Shown in pieces: positions 33,421 to 46,239 of a DNA stretch of 64,000 bases. The position numbers were made by a program, and so were the translations under genes. Location: contig ML660211.1 of NCBI GenBank assembly GCA_007570785.1, positions 5,058,463 to 5,122,462 on the forward strand, in the 5' to 3' direction. The notes below the pieces were generated by a model that did not search any database, was not told the DNA's origin, and saw nothing but the letters and a program-made list of their open reading frames with translations. Numbering within the stretch: the first letter of the stretch is position 1; each line of letters opens with the position of its first letter. This DNA comes from Antilocapra americana (lineage: Eukaryota > Chordata > Mammalia > Artiodactyla > Antilocapridae).

Positions 33421-34035
33421 AATACAGAGACTTATGCTCCCTGTGTGAGCTAGAGTTTGTAAACCACTGAAATAGATGATCTTATCCTCAGACATAAGAG
33501 GAAATATGAGAGAATAAGATGGAAGCAATTGATGAGTTTGCTTATAAACTTGTTGACTTTAAGTGTTCCTTTAATCAAGCATAATTTGAAATTATATATA
33601 TGTGTATAATATATCTATTATATGAATATATATTTTATATATATATATATATATGAAGCTCAGGGGAGATTTGAGAAAGTTAAGATGGCAAACATCAGTG
33701 CACATGAAATCATAAGATCTGAATGTGATATCATAGGAAATATGTTTAAGGGATAAGTGGAAAATGGACATGTAAAGGAAACAAATAGTGGAGTAAAATA
33801 TATCAAAAGACACACATTAATTTCTAGTAAAAATAAATAAAAAATAAACATTCATAAGTGTCATTAGAGTACAATATTTCTAAGAAAAATATGCAAGAAT
33901 TCAAGTTAGGTGTGTGCAGAATAAATAAATAGGCAGTATAATAGAAAGATGTATTACTTGAAACAAATTTAAAAATCAATAGAACTAAATATTTGTTGTC
34001 CAAAACTAAATAAATCAAAGATAGTTCAGGCTTTT
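33421..34035. other. Unannotated AT-rich DNA with a TA tract
   Basis: No gene is seen. Frames on the minus strand at 33592-34018 are low-complexity, built from the TA tract and AT-rich flanks. Confidence 0.4.
33589..33654. repeat. TA-rich microsatellite
   Basis: Imperfect TATATA sequence ending in an uninterrupted TA run of about 10 units before gaagctc. Confidence 0.88.
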
Positions 34036-34039
34036 TCTT

Positions 34040-34136
34040 GACTTGCTTTTTTTCATTTTGCTATACATTAGAAGCTAACACGACATTGCAAAGCAACTAC
34101 ATCCCAATAAAAATTGATTTTTAAAAAAAAGATCAC
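34040..34136 (+). mobile_element. L1 3'-end fragment
   Basis: The sequence ttgctatacattagaagct, acacgacattgcaaagcaac and catcccaataaaaattga followed by an A-rich tail is a diverged artiodactyl L1 3' terminus, extremely 5' truncated. Confidence 0.75.
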
Positions 34137-34844
34137 AAAAAAGAATGCTGGAATTAAAATGTTATCAAAATATACTTATATACATATACTTTTTAACTAG
34201 CATAACTTCCATAGCAATAATCTAAAATCTTACATATCAAGCTGATCTTAACTGAAGTGCCATTTCAAACTGATCTCCAAATGCAGATTTGTATAATTCT
34301 GTGGAGTCAGCCAGTTTTCCCATTCTTCTCCTCCATCTCCTTATGCTCTCCAATTCTATTCCAATTCAAAATGACGTGATTATGAACTAAGAGGCAGAAC
34401 AAACAACATGAGCACTTGAGAAAAATGAAGCTGAAAAACTGAACAGTATCTGTGGGTAGGGGAGGATAAAGGGAATCTGGTAAAGCTGTAATGAACTGTG
34501 GAAATTTTAACGTATTTGGGAAGAATCACTCTGCCCAGTGGAATGCTGAAAATATGAGACACAGGCAGAATTTCAAGAAATCTGAATGCTTAGTTTTCGG
34601 CTGGAGTTTCTAGAGACAGCATTCACATTCCCAGACAAGTGCTCAATACATATTTGATGAGTGCTCTGTGATAGTTTTGTTAATACTTTAGTTCAACCTC
34701 GGAACGCACACAGCAATGAATTATTACTTTATGTAAAGTGTTTCCCACTCTACATAAATTGGATTGCCTGTTACAATATGCGTATCATGTTCTGTTTTGT
34801 TTCTCCATTAAGCAGGTGAATGACCTCCCCCATTCTTTCGAATG
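34137..34844. other. Unannotated DNA, possible MIR fragment
   Basis: The stretch 34630-34760 has MIR-like wording (caagtgctcaatacatattt), but too diverged to assign. No gene is seen. Confidence 0.3.
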
Positions 34845-35120
34845 GAGCTGAGACAGTGTCTTTGTCTGTTCAGGCTGGTATAAACAAAAAATACCACACA
34901 CCGGATGACTCGCCAGCAACAGTCTGGAGTTTTGAGACTGAAGTCCAGGATCTGGGTGCCATCATGGTGGGGTTCTAGTAGAGAGCACACATCTCATTCA
35001 CATGGGCTCCATCCTCATGACCTAAATACCTCTCAAGGTGCCACTTCCCAATAGCATCATCTTCAGGGGTTAGGATTCCAACATGTAAATTTAGGCAAGA
35101 CATAGCATTTATATTGTATC
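34845..35120. repeat. Old mammal-wide interspersed repeat, family not named
   Basis: The blocks tgtctgttcaggctggtata, atcctcatgacctaaatacc, caatagcatcatcttcagggg and ggattccaacatgtaaattt recall a common mammalian repeat with similar wording. I cannot name the family. Confidence 0.42.
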
Positions 35121-35390
35121 AGACTGGTTTTGTCTCTCAGTAACACTATGAGATGTAAGGGTGAGAAGACTAGCTAGCCATTTCTTCTGTGCAAGAATAC
35201 TGTCCATGGTGTATGACAGTGAAGCTCACATGTGAGCCCAATAGGAGATAGAGAATTCAGGAGTCCTTGAAACCCTTGTGTTCGTTTGACTCTCTAGTGT
35301 GCTTTTCTTTTGAGGTTTCGTTATTCAGTTTTTCCTTCTCAAACTCAAAACATGACCCTTTGTGTCCCTTATGCATCAGCAAGCAGCTCA

Positions 35391-36325
35391 GTTCAGTTCA
35401 GTCGCTCTGTCCTGTCCGACTCTTTGCGATTCCATGGACTGCAAGCACACCAGGCCTCCCTGTCCACCACCAACTCCCAGAGCCTACACAAACTCCTGTC
35501 CGTTGAGTCGGTGATGCCATCCAACCATCTCATCCTCTGTCATCCCCTTCTCCTCCTGCCCTCAATCTTTTCAGCATCAGGGTCTTTTCAAATGAGTCAA
35601 TTCTTCGCATGAGGTGGCCAAAGTATTGGAGTTTCAGCTTCAACATCAGTACTTCCAATGAACAACCAGGACTGATCTCTTTTAGGATGGACTGCTTGGA
35701 TCTCCTTGCAGTCCAAGGGACTCTCAAGAGTCTTATCCAACACCACAGTTCAAAAGCATCAATTCTTTGGTGCTGAGCTTTCTTATGGTCCAACTGTCAC
35801 ATCCATACATGACTACTGGAAAAACCATAGCCTTGACTAAACGGAACTTGTTGGCAAAGTAATGTCTCTGCTTTTCAATATGCTGTTTAGGTTGGTCATA
35901 ACTTTCCTTCCAAGGAGTAAGCGTCTTTTAATTTCATGGCTGCAGTCACTATCTGCAGTGATTTTGGAGCCACTAAAAATAAAGTCTATCACTGTTTCCA
36001 CTGTTTCCCCATCTTTTTGCCACGGATGCCACAATCTTAGTTTTCTGAATGTTGAGCTTTAAGCCTCTTTCACATTCATCAAGAGGCTCTTTAGTTCTTC
36101 TTCACTTTCTGCCGTTAAGGATGGTGTCATCTGCATATCTGAGGTTATTGTTATTTCTCCCAGCAATCTTGTCTCCAGCTTGTACTTCCTCCAGCCCAGC
36201 TTTTCGCATGATGTACTCTGCATATAAGTTAAATCAGCAGGGTGACAATATACAACCTTGACATTCTCCTTTTCCTATTTGGAACCAGTCTGTTGTTCTA
36301 TGTCCAGGTCTAACTTGTTGCTACC
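35391..36325 (-). mobile_element. BovB LINE, 3' 0.9 kb, minus strand
   Basis: This copy covers the late reverse transcriptase region to the 3' terminus. Minus-strand frames carry the usual C-terminal landmarks ([54 protein letters not shown]) but are broken between 35530 and 36034. The 3' end is at the left (cagttcagttcagtcgctc). 5' truncation is near 36325. Confidence 0.95.
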
Positions 36326-37208
36326 ATTTTATAATTCATGTCAGGAAAACAGATATTTAACACTTTTATGGGGAAAAATCTTTGTGAATGCTGTTTCCCA
36401 ACATCTGGCATACAATAATGATGTATAAAAATCCTTTTCAATCATATTTTCCCCTTAGTTTTTTTTTCATCCCTTTTTAGCCTATTTTCTTTTTTCCACC
36501 TCCTTTGCTGAATATCCAAACATTTTCTCTCTTTGTTGACCCCCATTCTCTTTGATATGCCCCTTCTTTACTGAAATTTTTAATAAACTTTTTTTAAATT
36601 TAGTTGTTTTAGTGCTCTTGGAATCCCAAGTTACAATTTCTCATTGATATTTTGCTGCAAAATAGTGCCTATTCACCTTAGATAAGATTGCTTTTTTTAA
36701 TGCAGTTTTACTTGTATTTTATTTTTAATGTATTTTATTTTTATTTTAATTCATTTTTAATGCATCTATGAGATAGTGCATCTGACTGTGCTTCCAATAA
36801 TTTTGTCTTATAACATTAGTTCACTGGAGTGAAGAAAATTTATAATAGATATAAATAGATATCAATCTTGAATAAATAGAATATATAGAAATTGAATAAA
36901 ATCTGGATTCATTTTCAATATATCCTGGAAACATTAAAAATGAAGTATTAACAAGTGATTTGCCTGTGGTAATAAATATCATCAACATGGCTAAAACTCT
37001 TCAGATAAAGGAGGCCCCTCAATGTCTAGGGCAGTAAATACATTTGTTTTTTCTTTGTTTTGATAATTAATTTTATCAAATTTTGTTTATTAATAGAGCA
37101 TATAGATAATCATCCAAGGCATCATTATTACACAAAGTTGAAAAAGGCAATTTGGGAGACGTCCTGGGAAAGAAGACAAGGAAAAAGCACAAGCTGTTGC
37201 CAAATCTT
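36326..37208. other. Unannotated AT-rich DNA
   Basis: No gene or named repeat is recognised between two minus-strand BovB copies. Confidence 0.45.
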
Positions 37209-38125
37209 CAGTTCAGTTCAGTCGCACAATCGTGTCTGACTCTTTGCGACCCCATGGACTTCAGGATGCCAAGCTTCCCTGTCCATCACCAACTCCCAGA
37301 GCTTGCACAAATTCATGTCCATCGAGTCGCTAATGCCATCCAACCATCTCATCCTCTGTTGTCTCCTCCTTCTCCTGCCTTCAGTCTTTCCCAGAATCAG
37401 GAGCTTTTCCTGTGAGTCAGTTCTTCACATCAGGTGGCCAAGTATTGGAGCTTCAGCTTTAGCAACAGTCATTCCAAGGAATATTCAGGACTGATCTCCT
37501 TTAGGATGCACTGGTTGGATCTCCTTGCTGTCCAAGGGACTCTCAAGAGTCTTCTCCAACACACTTCTCCAATAGTTCAAAAGCATCAATTCTTTGGCGC
37601 TCAGCTCTCTTTATAGTCCACCTCTCACATCCATACAGGACTACTGGAAAAACCATAGGTTTGGCTATACTGACCCTTGTCAGCAAAGTAATGTCTGCCT
37701 TTTAATATGCTCTCTAGGTTGGTCATAGCTTTTCTTCCATGAATCAAATGTCTTTTAATTTCATGGCTCCAGTCACCATCTGGAATGATTTTGGAGCCCA
37801 AGAAAATCAACTCTGTTGCTGCTTCCATTGTTTCCCCATCTATTTTCCATGAAGTGATGGGAATGCATGCCATGATCTTAGTTTTTTTAATGTTGAGTTT
37901 TAAACCAGCTTTTTCACACTCTTCTTTCACTTTCATCAAGAGGCCATTTAGTTCTTTGCTTTCTGCCATACAGGTCAGCCATCTGTATCTCTGAGGTTAT
38001 CGGTATTTATTTCAGCAATCTTGATTCTGGTTAGTGCTTCATCCAGTTTGGCATTTTGCTTGTTGTACTCTCTATAGAAGCTAAAAAAGCAGGGTGACAA
38101 TATAAAGCCTTGATTTACTCTTAAT
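37209..38125 (-). mobile_element. BovB LINE, 3' 0.9 kb, minus strand
   Basis: The 3' tail is at 37209 (cagttcagttcagtcgcac) and 5' truncation near 38125 (cagggtgacaatataaagcc). A 114-codon minus frame at 37969-37625 carries LNIKKTKIMA, FLGSKIIPDGDWSHEIKRH and GRKAMTNLESILK, the region just after the RT catalytic core. It is broken elsewhere. Confidence 0.95.
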
Positions 38126-38985
38126 GGTACCTGCCAAGTCTCAATGGTACTTCATAGAAACTAATAAAAAAACATAAATATATAGCATTAAAAGCAACGA
38201 TGTAAATTTAGCTGTTAAGTATTAGAAAAAAGTCACATTTTGTTTGGCTCATGAAGAAAATTAAGATCTGTGAAGAATAGTAGTTTCCTAATTTATAAAC
38301 AATAGAAATACAGAAATGAAAAGAATTTTAAGTCATTATCAATATATCTTAGTTTCTGAGTAGTCAAAAAAAGTGATCAAGGTTTATAGTTCATATCTTC
38401 TATTAATAAATATATAATCAGCAATCAATAATTTTCATTTCTCTAAAACAGATATAAATTTGGATGTATCATATGTGGTATCATATTATTTATTCCTAGA
38501 AAAAATAGATTAAACATGCTTTAAATAGGCTACTGCAGACTTGGGCAAGAATAATCATAGAGGCATAGATATTATTTACTGGTCCATTTTAATTGCCTTA
38601 AACATCATTCTCTATGAGTCACTCTTCACAGTAAGTTAAGTGTAGTTGTTTTCTGTTATTTTAGTGGCAAATCTTGCTGAAATTTTCTGATGACTTTAAC
38701 TGGAAATTATCACCTGTTTGATCTCAAGACTCTTTCAAATGCATAACAATTATTGAGAAATCTGAAAAGCTTTTGTGTTATAAAAGCTGTAAATCTACAT
38801 ATATATGTATATATAAATGGAAATCTATATTTACCATAGTAAAATTAAAACAGATTTTAAAATATGCATTTATTTATACAATTTAAAGAACATTAAGCAA
38901 GCTTATTACATATTATTAATAACATATATAACATTTAAACTTAAATGATTTTTGCACATTTCCTTAATATCTGGCTTAAGAGAAG
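38126..38985. other. Unannotated AT-rich DNA
   Basis: No gene or named repeat is recognised. Confidence 0.45.
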
Positions 38986-38989
38986 ATAA

Positions 38990-39425
38990 TTGAATCCCCG
39001 CTGCTGTTTCTGCATGCAATCTGTTGCAAACTGTAGTTTTACAGCTTCACACAGATTTATTAGAGAAATGAGAATTGCAGTGCCTTTTGGAATAATTGTG
39101 GATATTAGTCTTAGCTACTACACCAAAATTCAACATGTGGTAGGAGAATAGGCAGCTCCTGTCCAAAAGACCTGAACTCCCCAATGGCTTTCCAGGAGAG
39201 GGGTTTTAAACACATTGTGAGGGAGGGGGCTTCAGGGTGCATGATTAGCTCGTGCACATTTCTCTAATTGGTTGGCATCAAGGTGAAGTTTCACACGTCA
39301 TCAGCCTTCTGTTTTCAACCAGTTGAAGATCTGCTTTTCATTCAGCAGTTTTCATCTGGTGAGGGGTCTGCTTCCTGTAAAAAACAACTTAGAAATGTGT
39401 GTCAAACCTTTATCTATATTTTTTC
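38990..39425. mobile_element. LTR-like sequence, tentative
   Basis: This patch is less AT-rich than its flanks, with gcttcagggtgcatgattag, tgcacatttctctaattggt and ggggtctgcttcctgtaaaa. It reads like an ancient endogenous retrovirus LTR. No paired LTR, primer-binding site or TSD was recognised, so the call is weak. Confidence 0.35.
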
Positions 39426-39667
39426 AGGGAACTAAGAGTACAGTGATACTGCTATATGAACTTATAGCCTAAATTTTTCCCAATTTCCCAGCCCATCAGC
39501 TATGCTTTGTTTCTACATCTTCATATTCCTAATTATTAATTCTTGAGTCAGCCTTCAGTGACTCAAGGGAGGCCTGGGAGAGTAAAGCAAAAACCTTTTA
39601 CTTCAAAGCACAAGCGCTTGTATATGATTTCATGAGGACTTAATAGACCCAGACAAATTGTGGTTCA

Positions 39668-40525
39668 CATTTACAGGCTGAAATTAAAATTTCTGGGAGA
39701 AATATCAACAATTGCAGACATGCAGATAGCACCACTCTAAGGGCAGAAAGCAAAGAGGAATTAAAGAGCCTCTTGATGAGGGAGAAAAAGGAGAGAGAGA
39801 GTGAAAAAGCTAGCTTAAAATTCAGCATTCAAAAAACAAAGATTATGGCATCCAGTCCCATATCTCCATGACAAATAGATGGGGGAAAAGTGGAAACCAT
39901 GACAGATTTTATTTTCTTGGGCTCCAACGTCACTGTGGAGGTAGCTTCAGCCATCAAATGGAAAGATGCTTGGTCCTTAGAAAGCAAGTTTGCTCCTTAG
40001 GAAGAAAAGCTATGGCAAACCTAGACCACATATTAAAAAGCAGAGATGTCACTTTGCCATCAAAGGTCCATATAGTCCAGGCTATGGGTTTTCCAGTAGA
40101 AATGTATGGATGTGAGATTTGGACCATAAAGAAGGCTGAGCATGAAAGAATTGATGCTTTTGAACCATGGTGCTGGAGAAGACTCTTAAGAGTCCCTTGG
40201 ACCAAAAGGAAATCAAACCAGTCAATACTTAAGGAAATTAACTCTGAATATTTATTGGAAGAACTGATGCTGAAGCTGAAGCTCCAGTATTTTGGCCACC
40301 TGCTCCCAAGAGCAGACTCATTGGAAAAGACCCTGATGCTGGGAAAGGTTGAGGGCAGGAGAGAAAAGAGAGGTAGAGGATGAGACGGTTGGATGGCATC
40401 ACCAACACAATGGACATTTGAACAAACTTCAGGAGATAGTGAAGGACAGGAAAGCCTGGTGTGCTGCAATCCGTGGGGTCTCAAATAGCTGGACATGACT
40501 TAGAGACTGAACAACAGAGTAGTTA
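39668..40525 (+). mobile_element. BovB LINE, 3' 0.9 kb, plus strand
   Basis: It starts in the RT region downstream of the catalytic core (ggagaaatatcaacaattgc) and runs to the 3' tail (atgacttagagactgaacaa). A 171-codon frame at 39868-40383 carries HIVQAMGFPVEMYGCEIW, RIDAFEPWCWRRLLRVPW and LKLQYFGHLLPRADSLEKT. Its orientation is opposite to the two copies at 35.4-38.1 kb. Confidence 0.95.
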
Positions 40526-40775
40526 CATCCCTTCTTCCTTTACTTCTCTTTCTTTTCCAATGCAACCCTTTGTTTTGGCAAAACACATGCTGTACCACTC
40601 CTTCAGCCTCCCTTGAACGTTGGATGGATAACAAATGGAAGAAATGCATGAAGCTACTGAATTGGATCCTTGATGAAAGAATGTTCCATCTTCTCCCTAA
40701 CTAAAATGCAGATGTGATGGCTAGATCTAAAATCTATGACATGAAAGAACATACTACTATTAGTGATATCTAAGT
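40526..40775. other. Unannotated spacer between two BovB copies
   Basis: Unique-looking sequence with no gene. Confidence 0.4.
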
Positions 40776-40777
40776 CT

Positions 40778-41076
40778 ATCTTAGAGGAGATCAGTCCTGG
40801 GTGTTCATTGGAAGGACTGATATTAAAGCTGAAATTCCAGTACTTTGGCCACCTCATGCGAAGAGTTGACTCATTGGAAAAGACCCAGATACTGGGAAGG
40901 ATTGGGGGCAGGAGGAGAAGGGGACGACAGAGGATGAGATGGTTGGATGGCATCACCAACTCAATGGACATGGGTTTGGATGGCCTCTGGGAGTTGGTGA
41001 TGGACAATCCTGGTGTGCTGTGATTCATGGGGTCGGAAAGAGTCAGACACAACTGAGTGACTGAACCGAACTGAAT
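40778..41076 (+). mobile_element. BovB 3' end (ART2A-like)
   Basis: It matches the BovB 3' terminus closely: ggagatcagtcctgggtgtt, ttggccacctcatgcgaaga, gggacgacagaggatgagat, gtcagacacaactgagtgac. It is one of the less diverged copies here, suggesting a later insertion. Confidence 0.93.
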
Positions 41077-42089
41077 CTATTTGAAGTTAGCTTTGCAGTC
41101 CTTGACTGTTTATGTTTGCGCTCGTATTTGACAGAAAATGAAACTGAAGTTTATTGAAGCCAATCTTATTTGGCTTATGATACTGCATCCAAACTTGTAT
41201 CCCAACTATTAAAAGGACCTTACTGTATGGCCTCCAGAATCCTTTAATATTACAGAATTTGTGATTTAATTAAAAATGACATTTATGTTTTAATATAAGG
41301 GAATTTGCTGAGAGCAATTTCATATGAAACTGTATGGAAAAGTCAAGATATTAATTTTCTTTGCATTTCTATGTTACAAAGTAATTTTTTAAAATTATTT
41401 TTTGTGTACCAACCACTCCATGATGACTCATAGGCATTTGCTAGGTAATAGTGAATCTATAAATTTATAAAGAGTTTAATATTTTGACATCTTCAATATG
41501 TTATTGAGAAATGTGAAAAATGGAGACATTATAAAGTAACCAGTACATGAAAGATAAATAAATATTATTTAATATTTATTTATAAATAAAATTATCATTT
41601 TTATGTACATGTCAACTCTAATAAGGTAGTGGATTTTATGCAATGTGTGTTTCATAGTCAAAATAAAATTTTTCAAAAGTATAATGGCATAAATGTTGTA
41701 AGAAATACATCATTTCTTGTATAGTGTGTAGTTCATTCTTGACTGGATTCTGATTCAAGGAAGCCAGCAAGACAAATTTTCAAGGAGGGGATAAAAAAGA
41801 AAAAAAATTTGTGTGACCCACCCTCCTGGGTATGGGCCATTTCCAAACAAATTTCAAAGTAGACCACTTTACCTTTTCTCTCATGCTCTTTCCTTCACCT
41901 AACTTTTGAGGCAGCCTATGTTTTTGTTTTCCCAGCTCTAAAATGTCCTTATCTTTATCTATAAAGTTTCTGCTTTGACTTTCAGTGCAGCACTGATTTC
42001 ATGATCTTTCAGTTTATTAGATATTGATAGATGTTAGATGAAAATAAATCTTGTAAGGCAAATTCATACTTACTTATAAAATATCAATT
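41077..42089. other. Unannotated AT-rich DNA
   Basis: No gene or named repeat. A locally repetitive AT-rich patch (taaataaatattatttaata) lies near 41555-41590. Confidence 0.42.
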
Positions 42090-42099
42090 ATATGCTAGT

Positions 42100-42317
42100 T
42101 GAGTGTATTTGCCTAATCATTCAGTTGTGCCCAACTCTTTGCAGCCCTATGGACTGTAGCCTGTCAAGCTACTCTGTCCATGGAATTCTCTAGGCAAGAG
42201 TATTGGAGTGGGTAGCCTTTCTCTTCTCCATGGGATCTTCCTGACCCAGGGATCAAACCCAGGTCTCCTGCACTGCTGGCGAATTCTTTACCATCTGAGC
42301 TACTAAGGAAGCCACTC
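42100..42317 (-). mobile_element. Bov-tA SINE with exact TSD
   Basis: A minus-strand Bov-tA: tgcccaactctttgcagccc, ctgtccatggaattctctag, gggatcaaacccaggtctcc, head ttctttaccatctgagctac. The 10-bp sequence atatgctagt occurs at 42090-42099 and 42318-42327. Confidence 0.95.
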
Positions 42318-42327
42318 ATATGCTAGT

Positions 42328-44827
42328 CATAGAAGTCTTTAATTTTAGACAGAGTAAAAAATAATATTAAAACAATAAAAATCTGTGGGATTATTGTGTT
42401 GTGCTTGCCCTTCTTAGTATTATTTTTTCCTCATGAATAAAAGATCAAGTGGAACAATCAGAGAACTTGTCTCCATGAAATTTTGCCTAGAGAATGCTAT
42501 CTACAACCCACAACCAATACAGGAGAGTGATTCAAATTTAAAACATAGAGGCTCTCTTTTTAGATAGTTGCTTCTGATAATATTAACAGAATCAAAAGGC
42601 TCTGCTCCTTTTAGAAGTTCCGTGGGCTCGTGTGTATAGGTTTATTTGGATGTGTGTGAGAACAGTGCAAAATGACAGGTCATAAGTTTATTATATGTTT
42701 TGAGTGAAAACCTTATAGCATTGTCTTATCCTTCTTTTAAGTTTGTTTATTCTCTGACCAGACGAAAAGGAAGCCAAGAGCCAAGGGGAATAGTCTTGAG
42801 TATAACACATATTCCAAATAAGAGAGGTTTGTTCCTTTGTTTTCATGTGGTTAACTGTTCTGATGTCATTTCAATATCTCCTCCTCCATCTTCATGGCAT
42901 TTAACCAGTCTTCCAAGAAAGATTGCATGTCACTCCCAAGTTCCCTTCCCCCTGTAACTCAACGGGGTTGCTGGCCTAAATAGTCAGATTTGAGAATATC
43001 AACAATATAGGCAGCTCCAGAGAACTATCTTAACACTTAAGTGAACTTTCTGGAAATATAAGTCCTATTCATAGCATCTTGGAGGGAGCTCCACAGTGTA
43101 CAAGATTAAGATGCTCCTTTCCAGCACTATTTGGAATGAGAACCACTTTATTTGAACAATCAGAACCAATCCTTTATTTGATATTGCCCACAGGCTGATG
43201 CTGCAGAGGGTACTTCGAAGTTCTGCTTTTGGAAGGCTTCATTTTTCTCCTCACTAAGCAGTTGATAATCCTTCATTACATTCCACTAAAAAGTTGCATT
43301 TTGTGAGATAGTAATGTTTATTTTCTAAAATAAATATATAACACATACTTTTTTAAAAGAGCCATAGTCAAGAAAATTTGGAGTTTGAATTAATATAGAC
43401 GTTGCTTGAAAGTCTACTTTGTATATATGCATGCCAAATGTTTTGCAATGTCCTACAACTAGAAAACAAGATAGATTTGTTTAAACAAGAATTTTACAGA
43501 ACAAACATTTTTGCATCCTAAAATGCCCATTACTTTCTCAAAGCATACACTTGGAAAACAACATAGCACAATTTTTAATTGAATACTGCAGCTTTTAGAA
43601 TTGTTTTCAGTTAACATGCAGTCACTTCAATCACCATAAAATATTTGACAATTACCTTGAACTGAAATAATTTTAGAAAATCTTTATTTTTCTCAACTTC
43701 TTTTGATGATTTCTGAGTGTAGGTACCAATTCTTGACAAATAATTGCTTTAATTGCTTTCTCAGAAAGACTTGGAGACGGCACTACCTCATCTCTATGAG
43801 GAAATTACTTGATATGGTACTTCAAGTTAAATGCTAATTTGTTTACCAGAACACATTTTTCTCACATTTCTTTTTTATATACTTGAACTCTATGATTTTT
43901 ACTTTAATATTTTGCATGAGATGAAGGGTTGCATTAAATTCATACCTTTCTGTGATGATTAATCAGTACATGAAATTATATCTCAGAGAAAATATGTTAT
44001 GGAGCACAGGAAATAAATTGATTATTTGTTGATATCATACTAACTATCAGCTATTAGCCATGTATTCACCACAAAGTGGGGATCTATATAGATTTCAAGA
44101 CACTAGTGTTTCCCCAAATCTTAGTTTTAATGACAATAAAATTCTTCGAAGAGATGCACATTCAATTATTATATATATTTAGCTCAAGTTTGAAAATCAA
44201 CCTCATTTCTACTTGAATCATTTGTCACAATTTTACTTACTTTATGTGAGAAATGGATGGATGTTTACTTGACACAATAAATAGGAATCTGAACATCATC
44301 CACTCCTGAAATGCTGTGATAGTTTTATTTGTCTCAAATAAGAAGCCCATCTTTTACATCAGAATTATTATGTTATCCCTGAACCTTTCCTGCTGATTAT
44401 TCCCTCATTAAAATGTAGAGAAGTTAACATCTTAATGTAGGCATGATACGACTAACTTAGAATAGAAGGCGATTTTCAAATGTCTTAGTCTGTAAAATGA
44501 TAATAGTAGCATATGTATAAAAGAGGAATAATACTCAAAGTTTACCATATTATATGAAAAGATTTTATATGACTAATATTAGAAGCTTCAATGTGTGTAG
44601 ATGAAACAGATTGTGTCAAAACCATCACCTGTCATTGCATGAATAAATTAATACTTGTCTTAAAGTCTTTCCCATTAATTTGGTAACACATTGTAGAAGC
44701 AGTTTGCCACCCTTAAACTTAAGTGTATTTTATAATCTTCATGCTGAGGACTGCACCCCCCCAACAAAAAACAGCCTTCATCACCTCGTTTCATCATTTA
44801 TTTTTACAATGCATTTCTTATGTATAA
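42328..44827. other. Unannotated AT-rich DNA
   Basis: About 2.5 kb without recent insertions. An 85-codon plus frame at 42700-42957 has no splice context or domain. No named repeat is recognised. Confidence 0.4.
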
Positions 44828-44865
44828 GTGTATGTGTGTGTGTGTATGTATATACACACACACAG
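44828..44865. repeat. Palindromic (GT)n-TA-(CA)n microsatellite
   Basis: A TG run passes through tatgtatata into a CA run, so the two sides are reverse complements and can form a hairpin. GT-CA frames on both strands here are artefacts of the repeat. Confidence 0.9.
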
Positions 44866-44904
44866 GTATGCATGCATACATATATAGCAAATAATTGAAA
44901 TGGC

Positions 44905-45375
44905 ATATGACAAAGGTCTGTACAGTCAAAGCTATGGTTTTTCCAGTAGTCATGTATGAATGTGAGAGTTGCACCATAAAGAAGGCTGAGCATCAGAGAA
45001 TCGATGCTTTTGAAGTGTAGTGCTGGAGAAGACTCTTGAGAGTCCTGTGGACAGCAAGGAGATCCAACCAGTCAGTGCTAAAGGAAGTCCCCCCTGAATA
45101 TTCACTGGAGGAATTGATTCTAAAGCCAAAGCTCCAATAGTTTGGCCCTCTGATCTGAAGAGCTGAGTTACTGGAAAAGACCCTGATGCTGGTAAAGATT
45201 GAGGGCAGGAGGAAGAGGCAGTGACAGAGGATGAGATGGGTGAATGGCATCACCGACTCAATGGGCATGAATTTGGGCAAATTCTGGAGATAGTTAAGGA
45301 CAGGGAAGCCTGGCCTGCTTCAGTCCATGGGATCTCAAAGAGTTGGGCACAACTTAGCAACTGAACAATAGTGAC
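44905..45375 (+). mobile_element. BovB 3' end, about 470 bp
   Basis: It starts at the BovB block gtacagtcaaagctatggtt and runs through ggagaagactcttgagagtc and ggcatcaccgactcaatggg to agttgggcacaacttagcaa. Stops are frequent, including a TAG within the RIDAFE motif region near 45018. Confidence 0.93.
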
Positions 45376-45892
45376 CAAACCCCAGTTCCTTTCCTTCAGC
45401 ATTAAAATAAGATACTATTTTCTAAAAACAAAAGCCTTTATGAATCAAGAAAACTTAACATTGCAAAGATATACACTGGCTTAAATTTCTTACACTGGAA
45501 AAGAAAACAAAAAACAAACAAAAAGGTTTAAAGCATTTCATTTAAGGCAGCTGCTACAAGTTATAACGTGAGTGAATAATTTCAAAAATCAATGTCAGTT
45601 AAAATCGAAATGCCTTCTCTCACAATCCAGATGTACTTCAGACAGCAGCAAATAGAACAACACAAAAGGACATAGATGTGACAAAGGACACAGGAGAAAA
45701 TGAAGGTCAGCTTGTTGTGCTTGTTCTATTAAACCCAACAGGAAGACTTCATGTAGGTGTCTAAAAGGAAGCAGAAAAGATCAAGTCTGAGGTAGTATCT
45801 TTTATTGAGCTGAAATAATATTAGTTCATACAAGCTATAAACAAATCCAAAAGCAAAATAGTAAGAATATAAAGAAAGCTTACCAACTTTAA
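45376..45892. other. Unannotated DNA
   Basis: No gene or named repeat is recognised. Confidence 0.42.
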
Positions 45893-46110
45893 TGTGTTCA
45901 GTTGCTCAGTTGTGTCTGACTCTTTGCTGCAACCTCGTGGACTGTAGCCTGCCAGTCTCATCTGTTTATAGAATTTTCCAGGCAAGAATAGTAGAGTGGC
46001 TTGCCATTTCCTACTCCAAGGGATCCTCTCAACCTAGGGATTGAACCCACGTTTCTTATCTCTCCTGCATTGGTAGGTGGATTCTTTACCACCTTGCCAC
46101 CTGGGAAGCC
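45893..46110 (-). mobile_element. Bov-tA SINE
   Basis: A minus-strand Bov-tA: gttgtgtctgactctttgct, gaattttccaggcaagaata, gggattgaacccacgtttct, head ggattctttaccaccttgcc. Confidence 0.9.
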
Positions 46111-46124
46111 TTGTCAGTTTATAT

Positions 46125-46182
46125 ACATATAGGATTTTCCAGGCAGGAATACTGGACTGGCTTGCCATTTCCTTCTCCTGGA
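46125..46182 (-). mobile_element. Short BOV-A fragment
   Basis: About 55 bp of BOV-A body (gattttccaggcaggaatac, ggcttgccatttccttctcc) lies 15 bp beyond the preceding SINE. It is probably a local partial duplication or the remnant of a second copy. Confidence 0.75.
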
Positions 46183-46239
46183 TAAAAGGTGATGATTTGC
46201 TAATCATCAAGCAACTGACTTGTTAATGAGAACTGTCAT

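Noticed and set aside
39868..40383. 171-codon frame as a gene
   Set aside because: It is the BovB ORF2 C-terminal region in a 5'-truncated copy.
44680..44993. Frames rich in THTHT/CVCVY residues
   Set aside because: They are translations of the GT/CA microsatellite and its flanks.
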